A DNA stretch of 38,356 nucleotides from the NCBI GenBank assembly GCA_944387125.1, contig CALXDT010000035.1, forward strand, positions 1 through 38,356, read 5' to 3'. This stretch comes from an uncultured Oscillospiraceae bacterium. GTDB lineage: Bacteria > Bacillota > Clostridia > Oscillospirales > Oscillospiraceae. The translations under genes and the position numbers were made by a program. The notes below the pieces were generated by a model. The model was not told the DNA's origin and searched no databases. It was given only the letters and a program-made list of their open reading frames with translations. This document shows positions 30,137 to 38,232 of this stretch, piece after piece. Position 1 is the stretch's first letter; every line of letters begins with the position of its first letter.

Positions 30137-31417
30137 GTGTACCAGATTGAGGATCGCTATCTGCGGCCGAAGAAGGCCCAGTGGCTGAGAAGAATGTACA
30201 ACACCCCCTTCCTCTGCCGGGAGGAACTTTCGGTCTGGCGGGGAGAAAACGCCGCCGTTCTGCCCCTGCGGGAGATTCCCGGGGAGGATATTCTCTTTGG
30301 ACGGGGCGGCGTGGTGGATCAGAACGGCGACTATGTTCCCCTGTCCGGCATTGAGACCCGGATCATGGGCGCCTATCCCTTTGAGAATCCGGCGTATCGG
30401 GATGAAACGGTGGTATACTGCGGTTATCTGGTAAACCATTGGGGGCACTTCCTGGTGGAGGCCGTGTCCAGACTTTGGTATGCGCTGGAAGAAGGGGTTC
30501 AGGCGGACAAGTATGTGTTCTTTCTGGATGAGGGAGATAAACGGGAGATCCGGGGGAACTTCCGCATGTTTTTCCAGCTTCTGAATATTTGGGACAAGCT
30601 GGAGATCATCAACCGGCCCACCGTCTACCGGGAGGTGATCGTACCGGAGATCGCCTTTCAGTGCATGAAGTTTTACTCTCCCAAGTTCTTGAAGATCTTC
30701 GATACCATTGCCGATCGTATCACCGTTCAGCCCCAGTGGCAGCAGCCGGAGAAAATCTTTTTTACCCGCAGCAATTTCGCCAAAGGGAACCACTTTGATT
30801 TTGGCCTGGATGGGCTGGACAACTATTTCGGAAGGAACGGCTACCTGGTTCTGGCACCGGAGACGCTGACGCTGGAGCAGATGATCTGGTACATCCGGGG
30901 AGCCAAAGAGGTGGCGACCATCTCCGGCTCAGTCCATCACAATATGCTCTTTGCCAGAAACGGCCAGAAGCTGAACATTGTGGAGCGCTTTGTGATCAAC
31001 GATGACCACCAGGTGGGGATCAACCAAATGCGTCAATTGCAGGTGACAAGCATCGACGCCAACTATCACCTGTATACGGTGGATTTGGTGGGGCCTTTGT
31101 TTGTGGGCTATAATCACATTTTGGAGCGGTATACCCGGGATCAGGGTCTGCTGCCTCCGGAGCCGTACTACGCTTCGGAAAAGTACCGGATCAAGTGCTT
31201 CAAGCAGTACATGGAATCCTATCGGGATCACTACCGCTATCGGTGGCATATGGAGCCGTGGTATCCGGAGATCGCGGATTCGCTGTATGAAGCCTATCAG
31301 GACAACTATCCCTACTTCAGAGAATATCTGGACGGGGAAAAGCCCATCTTCCGGGAGCAATATGTTCAGCTGCACTATATCAAGCAGTTTATCAAACGAC
31401 TCACCGGAAAAGTCTGA
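30137..31417 (+). CDS. Glycosyltransferase family 61 protein
   Basis: A 426-residue cytoplasmic protein of the GT61 (DUF563) type. The clearest signature is CGYLVNHWGHFLVEAVSRLWYAL (about 95-117), the N-x-x-H-F-L-x-E motif of GT61, followed by ITISGSVHHNMLFARNG-like block near 265-285 (ATISGSVHHNMLFA). It starts with GTG 30137, 6 nt after TTTGGAGGT. It lies between rmlB and rmlC, so it may transfer a deoxysugar made by this pathway to a surface glycan; the acceptor and the donor cannot be read from the sequence. It is large for the family, with a Tyr/Arg-rich C-terminal extension of about 90 residues. Confidence 0.8.
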   Translation: MYQIEDRYLRPKKAQWLRRMYNTPFLCREELSVWRGENAAVLPLREIPGEDILFGRGGVVDQNGDYVPLSGIETRIMGAYPFENPAYRDETVVYCGYLVNHWGHFLVEAVSRLWYALEEGVQADKYVFFLDEGDKREIRGNFRMFFQLLNIWDKLEIINRPTVYREVIVPEIAFQCMKFYSPKFLKIFDTIADRITVQPQWQQPEKIFFTRSNFAKGNHFDFGLDGLDNYFGRNGYLVLAPETLTLEQMIWYIRGAKEVATISGSVHHNMLFARNGQKLNIVERFVINDDHQVGINQMRQLQVTSIDANYHLYTVDLVGPLFVGYNHILERYTRDQGLLPPEPYYASEKYRIKCFKQYMESYRDHYRYRWHMEPWYPEIADSLYEAYQDNYPYFREYLDGEKPIFREQYVQLHYIKQFIKRLTGKV

Positions 31418-31440
31418 CAGAAATAAAGTGAGCGGGAAAT

Positions 31441-32058
31441 ATGGGACAGATCAAAATTGAAAGAAATATGGCCGGAATCCAGGGGCTGTGCGTGATTACT
31501 CCGGCTGTCCACGGGGACAATCGGGGCTATTTTATGGAGACCTACAGCCAGCGGGATCTGCTGGAAGCCGGTATCGACGCCGTTTTTGTGCAGGACAACC
31601 AGTCCATGAGCACCAAGGGCGTTCTGCGGGGGCTGCATTTTCAGAAGCGGCACCCCCAGACCAAGCTGGTGCGGGTGATCAAAGGCGCGGTCTTTGATGT
31701 GGCGGTGGATCTCCGCCCGGGAAGCGCCACCTTCGGCCGGTGGTACGGGATCGTTCTTACCGAGGAGAACAAAAAGCAGTTTCTGATCCCCCGGGGCTTC
31801 GCCCATGGCTTTCTGGTGCTGTCGGATATTGCGGAGTTCTGCTACAAATGCGATGACTTTTACCACCCGGAGGATGAATCCGGCTTGGCCTGGAACGATC
31901 CGGCCATTGGAATCCGCTGGCCGGAGCTGACCGGCGGCGATACAGGCTCCCCCTCCGGGGACGGATACGCGCTGTCTGACGGGACGCCGCTGAAGCTCAG
32001 CCCGAAGGATCAGAAATGGCCGGGGATAGATGCGCTGCTCCCTCCGCAAGAGCCATAG
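31441..32058 (+). CDS. rmlC: dTDP-4-dehydrorhamnose 3,5-epimerase
   Basis: A 205-residue cupin epimerase of the RmlC family. Hallmarks: DNRGYFMETYSQRDL, VQDNQSMSTKGVLRGLHFQKRHPQTKLVRVIKGAVFDVAVDLRPGSATFGRW with the catalytic His in RGLHFQ, and PRGFAHGFLVLSDIAEFCYKCDDFYHPEDE with the second key region. It has normal length plus a Gly/Ser-rich tail. It is the last gene of the cluster. rmlD, which completes dTDP-L-rhamnose, is not here, so the end product is uncertain. The upstream spacing to the GT61 gene is 23 nt. Confidence 0.95.
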   Translation: MGQIKIERNMAGIQGLCVITPAVHGDNRGYFMETYSQRDLLEAGIDAVFVQDNQSMSTKGVLRGLHFQKRHPQTKLVRVIKGAVFDVAVDLRPGSATFGRWYGIVLTEENKKQFLIPRGFAHGFLVLSDIAEFCYKCDDFYHPEDESGLAWNDPAIGIRWPELTGGDTGSPSGDGYALSDGTPLKLSPKDQKWPGIDALLPPQEP

Positions 32059-32080
32059 GGAAGCGCTTTCAGCCGACAAT

Positions 32081-32125
32081 ATCACGCCCCCTGTTTCGGA
32101 GAATGTCCGAAACAGGGGGCGTGAT
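32081..32125. terminator. Strong hairpin between rmlC and the ANTAR gene
   Basis: A perfect 20-bp stem (32081-32100 with 32106-32125) with a GAATG loop, located between the convergent genes. T-runs are weak on both sides, so it may act mainly as a shared transcript end. Confidence 0.7.
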
Positions 32126-32136
32126 GGCTTTGGGGC

Positions 32137-32721
32137 TTACCCGTAGGTGTTGATGATGTTTTGCGCCGCGTCCCGCTTGGAAATGCAGTGATCCATGGCC
32201 AAACGTTCAATGTAGTGGTGGGCGGCCGGTTCTTCCATGTGCTCTTGGCTGATCAGCAGACATTTTGCGCGGTTGATGATGCGAATCTCCTCCATCCGTT
32301 CCTCGATGGACAGGGTTCTTCGCTCCAACAGACGCAGACGTTCCCTGGCGCTGATCATCCAGCTCAGTCCCTGGCTGAGGGCGGAGCGGGAGGTGGGCTT
32401 TGCCAAAGCGAAAATCCCATGCTCTGCTACCCGGTCATAGATCTCGGGAAAGATCTCCGATTTCACAAACACCAGAACCACCGCAGAATGGCTGCGGCAG
32501 CAGTCAATGGCAAACCGGGTGCCCGCTTCGTCCGGAAGGGGAAGGTTGATGACAATGAAATCATAGTCTCGCTCCGCGGTGCAGCGCTTGGCTTCACTGG
32601 CACTGGCCGCGATACGGACGGGCTGGTACCGGGCAGGGGAGAGCATTTCCTGAAACGCGGTATTAAATTTTTCAGAATTGGATACCAGCAGAACGCTGTA
32701 GACACGCTCAGTTAAGCGCAT
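32137..32721 (-). CDS. ANTAR-domain regulator with degenerate receiver domain
   Basis: A 194-residue protein: a receiver-like domain (about 8-125), a coiled-coil linker (125-147), and an ANTAR RNA-binding domain (about 148-190) with ERMEEIRIINRAKCLLISQEHMEEPAAHHYIERLAMDHCISKRDAAQNIINTYG. ANTAR domains bind dual-hairpin RNA and prevent termination, and ANTAR genes next to glnA are a clostridial theme in nitrogen control. The receiver lacks the phospho-acceptor: the usual Asp is Asn59 (FIVINLPLPDEAG), and the acidic pair near position 14 reads SN. Lys108 remains (ALAKP). It is thus likely controlled by something other than phosphorylation. It follows glnA after 30 nt. Confidence 0.88.
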   Translation of the reverse strand: MRLTERVYSVLLVSNSEKFNTAFQEMLSPARYQPVRIAASASEAKRCTAERDYDFIVINLPLPDEAGTRFAIDCCRSHSAVVLVFVKSEIFPEIYDRVAEHGIFALAKPTSRSALSQGLSWMISARERLRLLERRTLSIEERMEEIRIINRAKCLLISQEHMEEPAAHHYIERLAMDHCISKRDAAQNIINTYG

Positions 32722-32751
32722 ATGTACCCCTCCCCGTGGCTTCAGATTCCG

Positions 32752-33963
32752 TTAAGGATTGCTATAGGCTTCCAAAATCGCCTTGGGGACATGCCGGCGG
32801 ATAAAGTCGCTCTCCTCGGCCAGCATACAAGCCTCTTTCAAGGTTTCCGGCATTTTCCGGTATTGCTTTAAAACCTCCGGATCAGCCCGGTACAGGTTAA
32901 AGTCTGCCGGCTGGGGCAGGGGAAGCCGATTCGCGATGCCGTAAAGACCTGCGTAGATTATCAAGGCAAAGGCCAGGTAGGGATTGGCGGTGGGGTCAGG
33001 GGAGCGCAGCTCGGCGCGGCGGTATTCCCCCACAGCCGCCGGGACGCGAACCAGCTGGCTGCGGTTTTCGCTGGACCAGGATACGTATTTCGGCGCTCTG
33101 TCATGGCCGAACCGCTGGTAGGAGGCGGTCACTGGGTTCAAAAACGCGGTCATTTCCGGGGTTTTGTCCAAAATGCCGGCAATCACATGGGAAAGAGACT
33201 GGCTGCCGTCGGCGGCATTTACAGAGAGGTTGATGTGGAAACCGTTGCCGGGGCGGTTGGTCAAAGGCTTGGGAGAGAAATCCGCATGAAGTCCGTTCCG
33301 CCTGGCGATGGTTTTCACCACCGTCTGGAAGGTCATTACATTGTCCGCTGCGGTAAGGGGATCTGAGTAGCGGAAGTCAATCTCATTTTGACCGGGGCCT
33401 TCCTCATGGTGGGAACACTCCGGCCGGATGCCCATTTGCTCCAGCGTCAGGCAGATCTCCCGCCGGACGTTTTCTCCCTTGTCATCGGGAGCAATGTCCA
33501 TATAACCGGCATGGTCATACGGTTCCTTGGTGGGATTTCCGTCCTGATCCAGCTTAAACAGATAGAATTCTTGCTCCGCGCCAAAAAAGAAGGAAACCCC
33601 CGCCGCTGCCGCGGCAGCCACAGCCTGTTTCAGCAGGTTCCGGGTATCGCATTCGTGGTTCTTTCCGGAAAGATCGGTGATGCTGCTGAACATCCGAACG
33701 ACCTTGCCATGCTCCGGGCGCCAGGGAAGAATGGTCAGGGTTCGGCTCTCCGGTCTCAGGAACAGATCCGAATGGGTTTCGTCCCCAAATCCCCGGATGG
33801 AAGAAGCGTCGAAAGCGATTCCCTGCACAAAAGCCCGGGGCAGCTCCTCCGGCATAATGGAGATGTTCTTTTGTCTGCCAAATACATCACAGAAGGCCAG
33901 GCGGATGAACTTTACGTCATCTTCCTGAACGTAGAGCATAACTTCTTCGTTAGAGTAATTCAT
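32752..33963 (-). CDS. glnA: Glutamine synthetase, short type I form
   Basis: A 403-residue ATP-dependent glutamine synthetase that fixes ammonia onto glutamate. Key blocks are present: FDASSIRGFGD, FFFGAEQEFYLFKL (metal Glu), HHEEGPGQNEIDFRY, KPLTNRPGNGFHINLSV (Gly/His loop), and NRSQLVRVPA plus RRAELRSPDPTANPYLA. It is about 40 residues shorter than the common 440-residue GSI-alpha, and the usual C-terminal helical extension ending in WEREQYLxxY-like sequence is missing. In Bacillus that end helps GS bind regulators. A TGAGGT ribosome site precedes the ATG. The 118-nt gap upstream shows no ANTAR-type double hairpin I can pick out. Confidence 0.93.
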   Translation of the reverse strand: MNYSNEEVMLYVQEDDVKFIRLAFCDVFGRQKNISIMPEELPRAFVQGIAFDASSIRGFGDETHSDLFLRPESRTLTILPWRPEHGKVVRMFSSITDLSGKNHECDTRNLLKQAVAAAAAAGVSFFFGAEQEFYLFKLDQDGNPTKEPYDHAGYMDIAPDDKGENVRREICLTLEQMGIRPECSHHEEGPGQNEIDFRYSDPLTAADNVMTFQTVVKTIARRNGLHADFSPKPLTNRPGNGFHINLSVNAADGSQSLSHVIAGILDKTPEMTAFLNPVTASYQRFGHDRAPKYVSWSSENRSQLVRVPAAVGEYRRAELRSPDPTANPYLAFALIIYAGLYGIANRLPLPQPADFNLYRADPEVLKQYRKMPETLKEACMLAEESDFIRRHVPKAILEAYSNP

Positions 33964-34081
33964 AGCGATACCTCATTTGTTGGGTTCTGACTCCTTGAGA
34001 AACGGATGTTAATGAACCTCTGAATAAATACCCATGCGCTTTCGCAGTGTGCCACCATTCATGAAAGGCTTCGGCGGCATC

Positions 34082-36391
34082 TTACAGAGGTTTGCGGTGC
34101 TGGTACACCCGTTTGAGCTGATCCAGAATATCCGCGTCCGCGGGACAGAAAGAGAAATCGTCGATCTGACTGGGATGGATCCACTGAAGATCCTCGTGCT
34201 CCAAGGCCTGAGGAAGGCCGGAAGGGATCACACAGTGAAACAGCGTCAGGCGGATCAAAATATCCGGGTACTGATGGGTAACTTGCATGAACGGCTCGCC
34301 TACATTCACCGCAACGGCCAGCTCTTCGGCGCACTCCCGGGCCAAAGCCTGCTGCATGGTTTCCCCGGGCTCTACCTTGCCGCCGACAAATTCCCACAGC
34401 AGCCCCCGCGCCTTGCCCTTGGGACGCTGGCAGATCAGGAATTTGTCCTTTTCCCAGATCAAAGCGGCGACCACATCAACCGGTTTTTTCTTCCCCAGAA
34501 CCATGGCGCTGATGGGAGGGATCTGTACGGAATCCTCCGCGGTGCCCAGGGGTGCGGTACCTGCCTGATCCTGGTGAATGAAAATATCCCAGGCTCCCTC
34601 CGGAAGCTGCTGGTGCACCGTCTGGGTATCCGCGTTGAAGATTACATACAATTCCTCCGATGGATCGCTGATGTGGAAGGCTGTTACATGGGGGTTTTCA
34701 CAGGAAACCGGATGGACAGCCTTAAATACGGCGTCTTTGGTGGTCAGACGCAGAACCGGATGGGCTTTTCGGAATGCGATAAGCCCGCGGTAATATTCGG
34801 CGGTTTTCCGGAAGAGGGGCTTATCCAGATCCTCCCACTTCAGGGAGTTGACCTTATCCGGGGAATGATAACTGTTATGGTCAAAGCCGCCCCGTTTGCC
34901 GGGCTTTGTCCGGAGAAATTCTTCTCCCGCCTGGAAAAAGGGGATCCCCTGGGACAGTATGGAGAAAGCGGCGGCCAGGTTGTTCATTTGCGTGCGGACT
35001 TCCACGGGAGCTTCCGGAGCGGCCAATGTGATGCGGTCAAACAGGGTGTTGTTGTCGTGGCAGGAGACATAGTTTATGCACTGGTTCGGCTGAGCCGCCC
35101 AAAGAGGGACGCCCATAAAACAGGCTTCCAGGGTGTCCTTGCAGCAAAGGGCGCCGGTGACATAGCCGGGGTCGGTATTGTAAAATACGGAGCCGCGGAG
35201 AAGATCCCGGATGGTATCGTTGAAAAACGCGAAATCGGGCACCTTCCCGGAGTTTTTCTGAACGGCCAGATCCAAATGGGGCTTGGTTGGATGGGTGTTC
35301 ATCACCCAGCCCTCTCCGTAGAAAATCACGTTGGGATGGGTTTTGTGCACAATCTGGACGATTCGGTTGATGGTATCCACGTCCAGCAGCCCGACCAGGT
35401 CAAAGCGGAATCCGTCAATATGGTATTCCTCCACCCAGTATCTTACAGAATCGACAATGTATTTGCGCACCATGGATCGCTCGGAGGCGGTGTCGTTGCT
35501 GCAGCAGGATCCGTTGGAAAGGGAACCGTCCGGCAGCTCCCGGCTGAAATACCCCGGTACGATCTGATTGAAGCAAAAGCTCTCCGCATCGTAGACGTGG
35601 TTATAGACCACGTCCATAATCACACTGATCCCGTTTGCGTGAAGATCCCTGACCATCTGCTTCATTTCCCGCACGCGCACAGCTCCGTCAAAGGGATTGG
35701 AAGAATAGGAGCCTTCCGGCACATTGAAGTTCACCGGATCGTATCCCCAGTTGAACTGGGGGCTGCTCCGGCTTTCATCGGTATAGCCGTAGTCAAAAAC
35801 CGGCAGCAGGTGCAGGTGGGTAATCCCAAGGGCTTTGATATGATCCAAACCGGTGGGACTGCCGCCTTTGGTTTTGGTGCCGGTTTCCGCAATGCCGGCA
35901 AATTTTCCTTTGTTGCGGATCCGGGAGCTGCGGTGCATGGATAGATCCCGGACGTGCAGCTCATAAATCACGGCGTCGGTCACAGAAGCGCCTGCGTGGG
36001 GATCGGTATCCAGCTCCCAGCCCTGGGGATTCAGCGCGGACATATTCAGGATCATTGCCCGCTCTCCGTTGACGCCGGTGGATTTGGCGTAGGGGTCGCA
36101 GGCTTCGCTCATCTTGCCATCTGCGATTACAAAGTAGGTATAATACAGCCCGTTTAAGTCGCCCTCACCCAAGGCGGTCCAAGTCCCGTTTACATCCGGC
36201 TGCATGGGGATTTGATACAGCAGATCCTCATGGCCGGGCGTGCCGTTTCGGTAAATGTTCACGGTCACTTCCTGCGCGGTGGGCGCCCAAAGACGAAAAA
36301 ATGTCTTTTCAGGACTCCAGGTGGCGCCCAGGTCGCTGCCGGTGTAAGTATACTTTTCTTCGAATTCTCTGGTAGAGTAGAGATCGTGCAT
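34082..36391 (-). CDS. pulA: Type I pullulanase fused to a C-terminal Nudix (MutT-like) hydrolase
   Basis: A 769-residue cytoplasmic protein with no signal peptide. N-terminal CBM48-type domain about 18-110 (GATWSPEKTFFRLWAPTAQEVTV). GH13 core about 140-545 with pullulanase motif FNWGYDPVNF (213-222), DVVYNH (260-265), GFRFDLVGL with nucleophile Asp331, YGEGW with acid Glu360, and YVSCHDNNT (441-449). Beta-sandwich to about 633. Then GKKK (633-636) leads to a Nudix domain, about 637-769, with GGKVEPGETMQQALARECAEELAV as Nudix box (one Gly replaced by Ala). It debranches alpha-1,6 links of glycogen-like glucan; the Nudix half would hydrolyse a nucleoside or sugar nucleotide. Both parts are in one frame. 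AAGGAGC precedes the ATG. Confidence 0.9.
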   Translation of the reverse strand: MHDLYSTREFEEKYTYTGSDLGATWSPEKTFFRLWAPTAQEVTVNIYRNGTPGHEDLLYQIPMQPDVNGTWTALGEGDLNGLYYTYFVIADGKMSEACDPYAKSTGVNGERAMILNMSALNPQGWELDTDPHAGASVTDAVIYELHVRDLSMHRSSRIRNKGKFAGIAETGTKTKGGSPTGLDHIKALGITHLHLLPVFDYGYTDESRSSPQFNWGYDPVNFNVPEGSYSSNPFDGAVRVREMKQMVRDLHANGISVIMDVVYNHVYDAESFCFNQIVPGYFSRELPDGSLSNGSCCSNDTASERSMVRKYIVDSVRYWVEEYHIDGFRFDLVGLLDVDTINRIVQIVHKTHPNVIFYGEGWVMNTHPTKPHLDLAVQKNSGKVPDFAFFNDTIRDLLRGSVFYNTDPGYVTGALCCKDTLEACFMGVPLWAAQPNQCINYVSCHDNNTLFDRITLAAPEAPVEVRTQMNNLAAAFSILSQGIPFFQAGEEFLRTKPGKRGGFDHNSYHSPDKVNSLKWEDLDKPLFRKTAEYYRGLIAFRKAHPVLRLTTKDAVFKAVHPVSCENPHVTAFHISDPSEELYVIFNADTQTVHQQLPEGAWDIFIHQDQAGTAPLGTAEDSVQIPPISAMVLGKKKPVDVVAALIWEKDKFLICQRPKGKARGLLWEFVGGKVEPGETMQQALARECAEELAVAVNVGEPFMQVTHQYPDILIRLTLFHCVIPSGLPQALEHEDLQWIHPSQIDDFSFCPADADILDQLKRVYQHRKPL

Positions 36392-36436
36392 AACGATGAT
36401 GCTCCTTGATGATGAGATTGAGGCAATGTCTCTAGC

Positions 36437-36466
36437 ATTATAGCATAGGGAGGGTGGGGATGTAAA
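36437..36466 (-). promoter_or_regulatory. Sigma-A promoter of pulA
   Basis: On the minus strand TTTACA (36466-36461), an 18-nt spacer, then TATAAT (36442-36437), about 45 nt before the ATG. Confidence 0.7.
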
Positions 36467-36613
36467 GCATTGAGAAGACGGGTTTTTTGTACCATTGAGG
36501 AATTCCGCTGTCAGAAAAAGAGAATTTACAAATACGTATGTACTTTTTTTACATTCCTGTGCTACAATACAATCTGTATCGATTACAATATATATTTAAG
36601 GAGCGTTGAAAAT

Positions 36614-37270
36614 ATGACGTATCAGGAGATCCGTCGGGATGCGGCGGTGAATGTATATATTGCCCAGGCAGATGCCTCCATGAAGGCCCTTGGGTTTACA
36701 GAGCACAGTTTTTCTCACGTTACCCGGGTGGCGGAGCTGGCCGGACAGATCTTGCAGCAGCTGGGGTATCCGGAGAGAACGGTGGAGCTGGCGAAGATTG
36801 CAGGGTATCTCCATGACATTGGCAACGTGGTCAACCGGGTGAACCACAGCCAGTCCGGCGCGGTGATGGCGTTTCGGATCCTGGATCGGATGAATTTTCC
36901 GCCGGAGGAGATCGCGGCCATCGTCACCGCCATTGGAAATCACGACGAGGGAACCGGCGTTCCGGTAAACGCTGTATCTGCGGCACTGTTTCTGGCGGAC
37001 AAATCGGATGTGCGCCGCTCACGGGTACGGCAAAAGGCGGACATTGCTTTGGATATCCATGACCGGGTGAACTATTCGGTAACGGATTCTCGCTTGCGTG
37101 TGGATGTGGAGCAGAAAATTGTGGAGCTGGAGTTGACGGTAGATACCCAGGTCAGCTCTGTGATGGAGTACTTTGAGATCTTTATGAAGCGGATGCAGCT
37201 TTGCAGAAACGCCGCCCGGACACTTGGGCTGACATTTAAGCTGGCCATCAACGGACAGATCCTGCTTTAA
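36614..37270 (+). CDS. HD-domain metal-dependent phosphohydrolase
   Basis: A 218-residue soluble protein with an HD domain about 30-160: HSFSHVTRVAELAGQIL (His near 35), YLHDIGNVVNRVNHSQSGA with the HD pair at 67-68 and His78, and GNHDEG (110-111). The pattern is that of YfbR/YqeK/RelA-like HD hydrolases acting on nucleotides, ppGpp-like signals or phosphoesters; the substrate cannot be told. AAGGAGC lies 10 nt before ATG 36614, and longer upstream frames have no ribosome site. It has an independent promoter region at about 36520-36600 that I cannot pin down. hpf follows about 115 nt later with its own promoter. Confidence 0.85.
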   Translation: MTYQEIRRDAAVNVYIAQADASMKALGFTEHSFSHVTRVAELAGQILQQLGYPERTVELAKIAGYLHDIGNVVNRVNHSQSGAVMAFRILDRMNFPPEEIAAIVTAIGNHDEGTGVPVNAVSAALFLADKSDVRRSRVRQKADIALDIHDRVNYSVTDSRLRVDVEQKIVELELTVDTQVSSVMEYFEIFMKRMQLCRNAARTLGLTFKLAINGQILL

Positions 37271-37311
37271 GGCATTTTAACAAAGTTCACAGTTTCTTTT
37301 CTCTGCGGTAC

Positions 37312-37340
37312 TTGTCAATACTGCCAAAAGGTGGTATAGT
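37312..37340 (+). promoter_or_regulatory. Sigma-A promoter of hpf
   Basis: TTGTCA (37312-37317), a 17-nt spacer, then TATAGT (37335-37340), 45 nt before the ATG. Confidence 0.75.
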
Positions 37341-37384
37341 ATAGTTACACCGGAACACCGGTGACACGAAAGGAGCTGCCGCAT

Positions 37385-37924
37385 ATGAAGTTTCAGTACA
37401 GTGAAAAAAAGGTTAAACTTCCGGGCAATGTCCACGCTTACGCCGAAAAAAAGGTAACAAAGCTGGGACGGTACTTTGAGGAGGATGCGGAAGCGTTAAT
37501 TGTCTTTTCCACGGAAAAGAACCGGAACAATGTGGAGCTGACCGTCCATGGGGCGGGGACCTGGTTCCGGGCAAGCGAAAGCACATCCGATATGTTCGCC
37601 TCTATTGACGCCGCTGTGGGAACCATTGAAGGACAGATCCGCAAAAACAAAACACGCCTGGCACGCCGCCTGAAGCAGGGGGCATTTAACAGAAGCATCC
37701 AGGAGCCAACCTCCTTTGCGGAGGATGCCGGAGAAGATGATTTGCAGATCGTCCGAATTAAGAAGTTCTATTTCAAGCCCATGACCAGAGAAGAAGCGGT
37801 GATGCAGATGAACCTGCTGAACCATAATTTTTTCGCCTTCCGGGATGAAGATAACGGAGGCAGCTTCGCGGTGGTCTACCGGAGAAACGACGGCGGGTAC
37901 GGCTTGATTGACGACGCGGATTGA
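37385..37924 (+). CDS. hpf: Long-form ribosome hibernation promoting factor
   Basis: A 179-residue protein. The N-terminal RaiA/S30AE domain at about 1-100 (MKFQYSEKKVKLPGNVHAYAEKKVTKLGRYFEEDAEALIVF) binds the decoding centre. A charged linker (100-120) is followed by the C-terminal dimerisation domain (about 120-179: IVRIKKFYFKPMTREEAVMQMNLLNHNFFAFRDEDNGGSFAVVYRRNDGGYGLI). That is the long form, which alone assembles 100S ribosomes in stationary phase. ATG 37385 is used with AAAGGAG 9 nt upstream; a GTG 24 nt earlier gives no gain. It is followed by a terminator and then the probable rRNA promoters. Confidence 0.96.
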   Translation: MKFQYSEKKVKLPGNVHAYAEKKVTKLGRYFEEDAEALIVFSTEKNRNNVELTVHGAGTWFRASESTSDMFASIDAAVGTIEGQIRKNKTRLARRLKQGAFNRSIQEPTSFAEDAGEDDLQIVRIKKFYFKPMTREEAVMQMNLLNHNFFAFRDEDNGGSFAVVYRRNDGGYGLIDDAD

Positions 37925-37939
37925 CTTTTGAATGTGGTA

Positions 37940-37972
37940 CATGGGAGCCTGAAAAGGCTCCCATGATTTTTT
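37940..37972 (+). terminator. Terminator of hpf
   Basis: An 11-bp perfect stem (37940-37950 with 37955-37965), GAAA tetraloop, then ATTTTTT. Confidence 0.92.
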
Positions 37973-37983
37973 GAAAAATGGTC

Positions 37984-38012
37984 TTGACAAATGGTGACGG
38001 AGGTGGTAACAT
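37984..38012 (+). promoter_or_regulatory. rRNA-type promoter P1
   Basis: TTGACA (37984-37989), a 17-nt spacer, then TAACAT (38007-38012). First of three evenly spaced promoters with no gene between them. Confidence 0.75.
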
Positions 38013-38091
38013 ATGCAGGCTGTCTGCGAAAGCGGCAGAGCAGGAAACCGGATCCCGTGAAGAAAAAGTTTGAAAAGAGCGAAAAAGATTC

Positions 38092-38120
38092 TTGACAAAC
38101 GGAACGAGATGTGGTAACAT
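38092..38120 (+). promoter_or_regulatory. rRNA-type promoter P2
   Basis: TTGACA (38092-38097), a 17-nt spacer, then TAACAT (38115-38120), 108 bp after P1. The two share the GTGGTAACATAT end and look like duplicates. Confidence 0.78.
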
Positions 38121-38203
38121 ATAAAAGTTGCGTGATGAACGAACAAAGGTTCGGGAGCGCGGCAAAACATCTTCGAAAACTTCGAAAAAACTTGAAAAAG
38201 TTC

Positions 38204-38232
38204 TTGACAAGTTAAAGAAGGCGTGATAGAAT
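38204..38232 (+). promoter_or_regulatory. rRNA-type promoter P3
   Basis: TTGACA (38204-38209), a 17-nt spacer, then TAGAAT (38227-38232), 112 bp after P2. Just upstream is a repeated CTTCGAAAA/CTTGAAAAA tract (38171-38200). Confidence 0.8.

Noticed and set aside
34034-35944. 636-codon plus-strand frame under pulA
   Set aside because: Shadow of the pullulanase coding strand, with no ribosome site and no recognisable motif.
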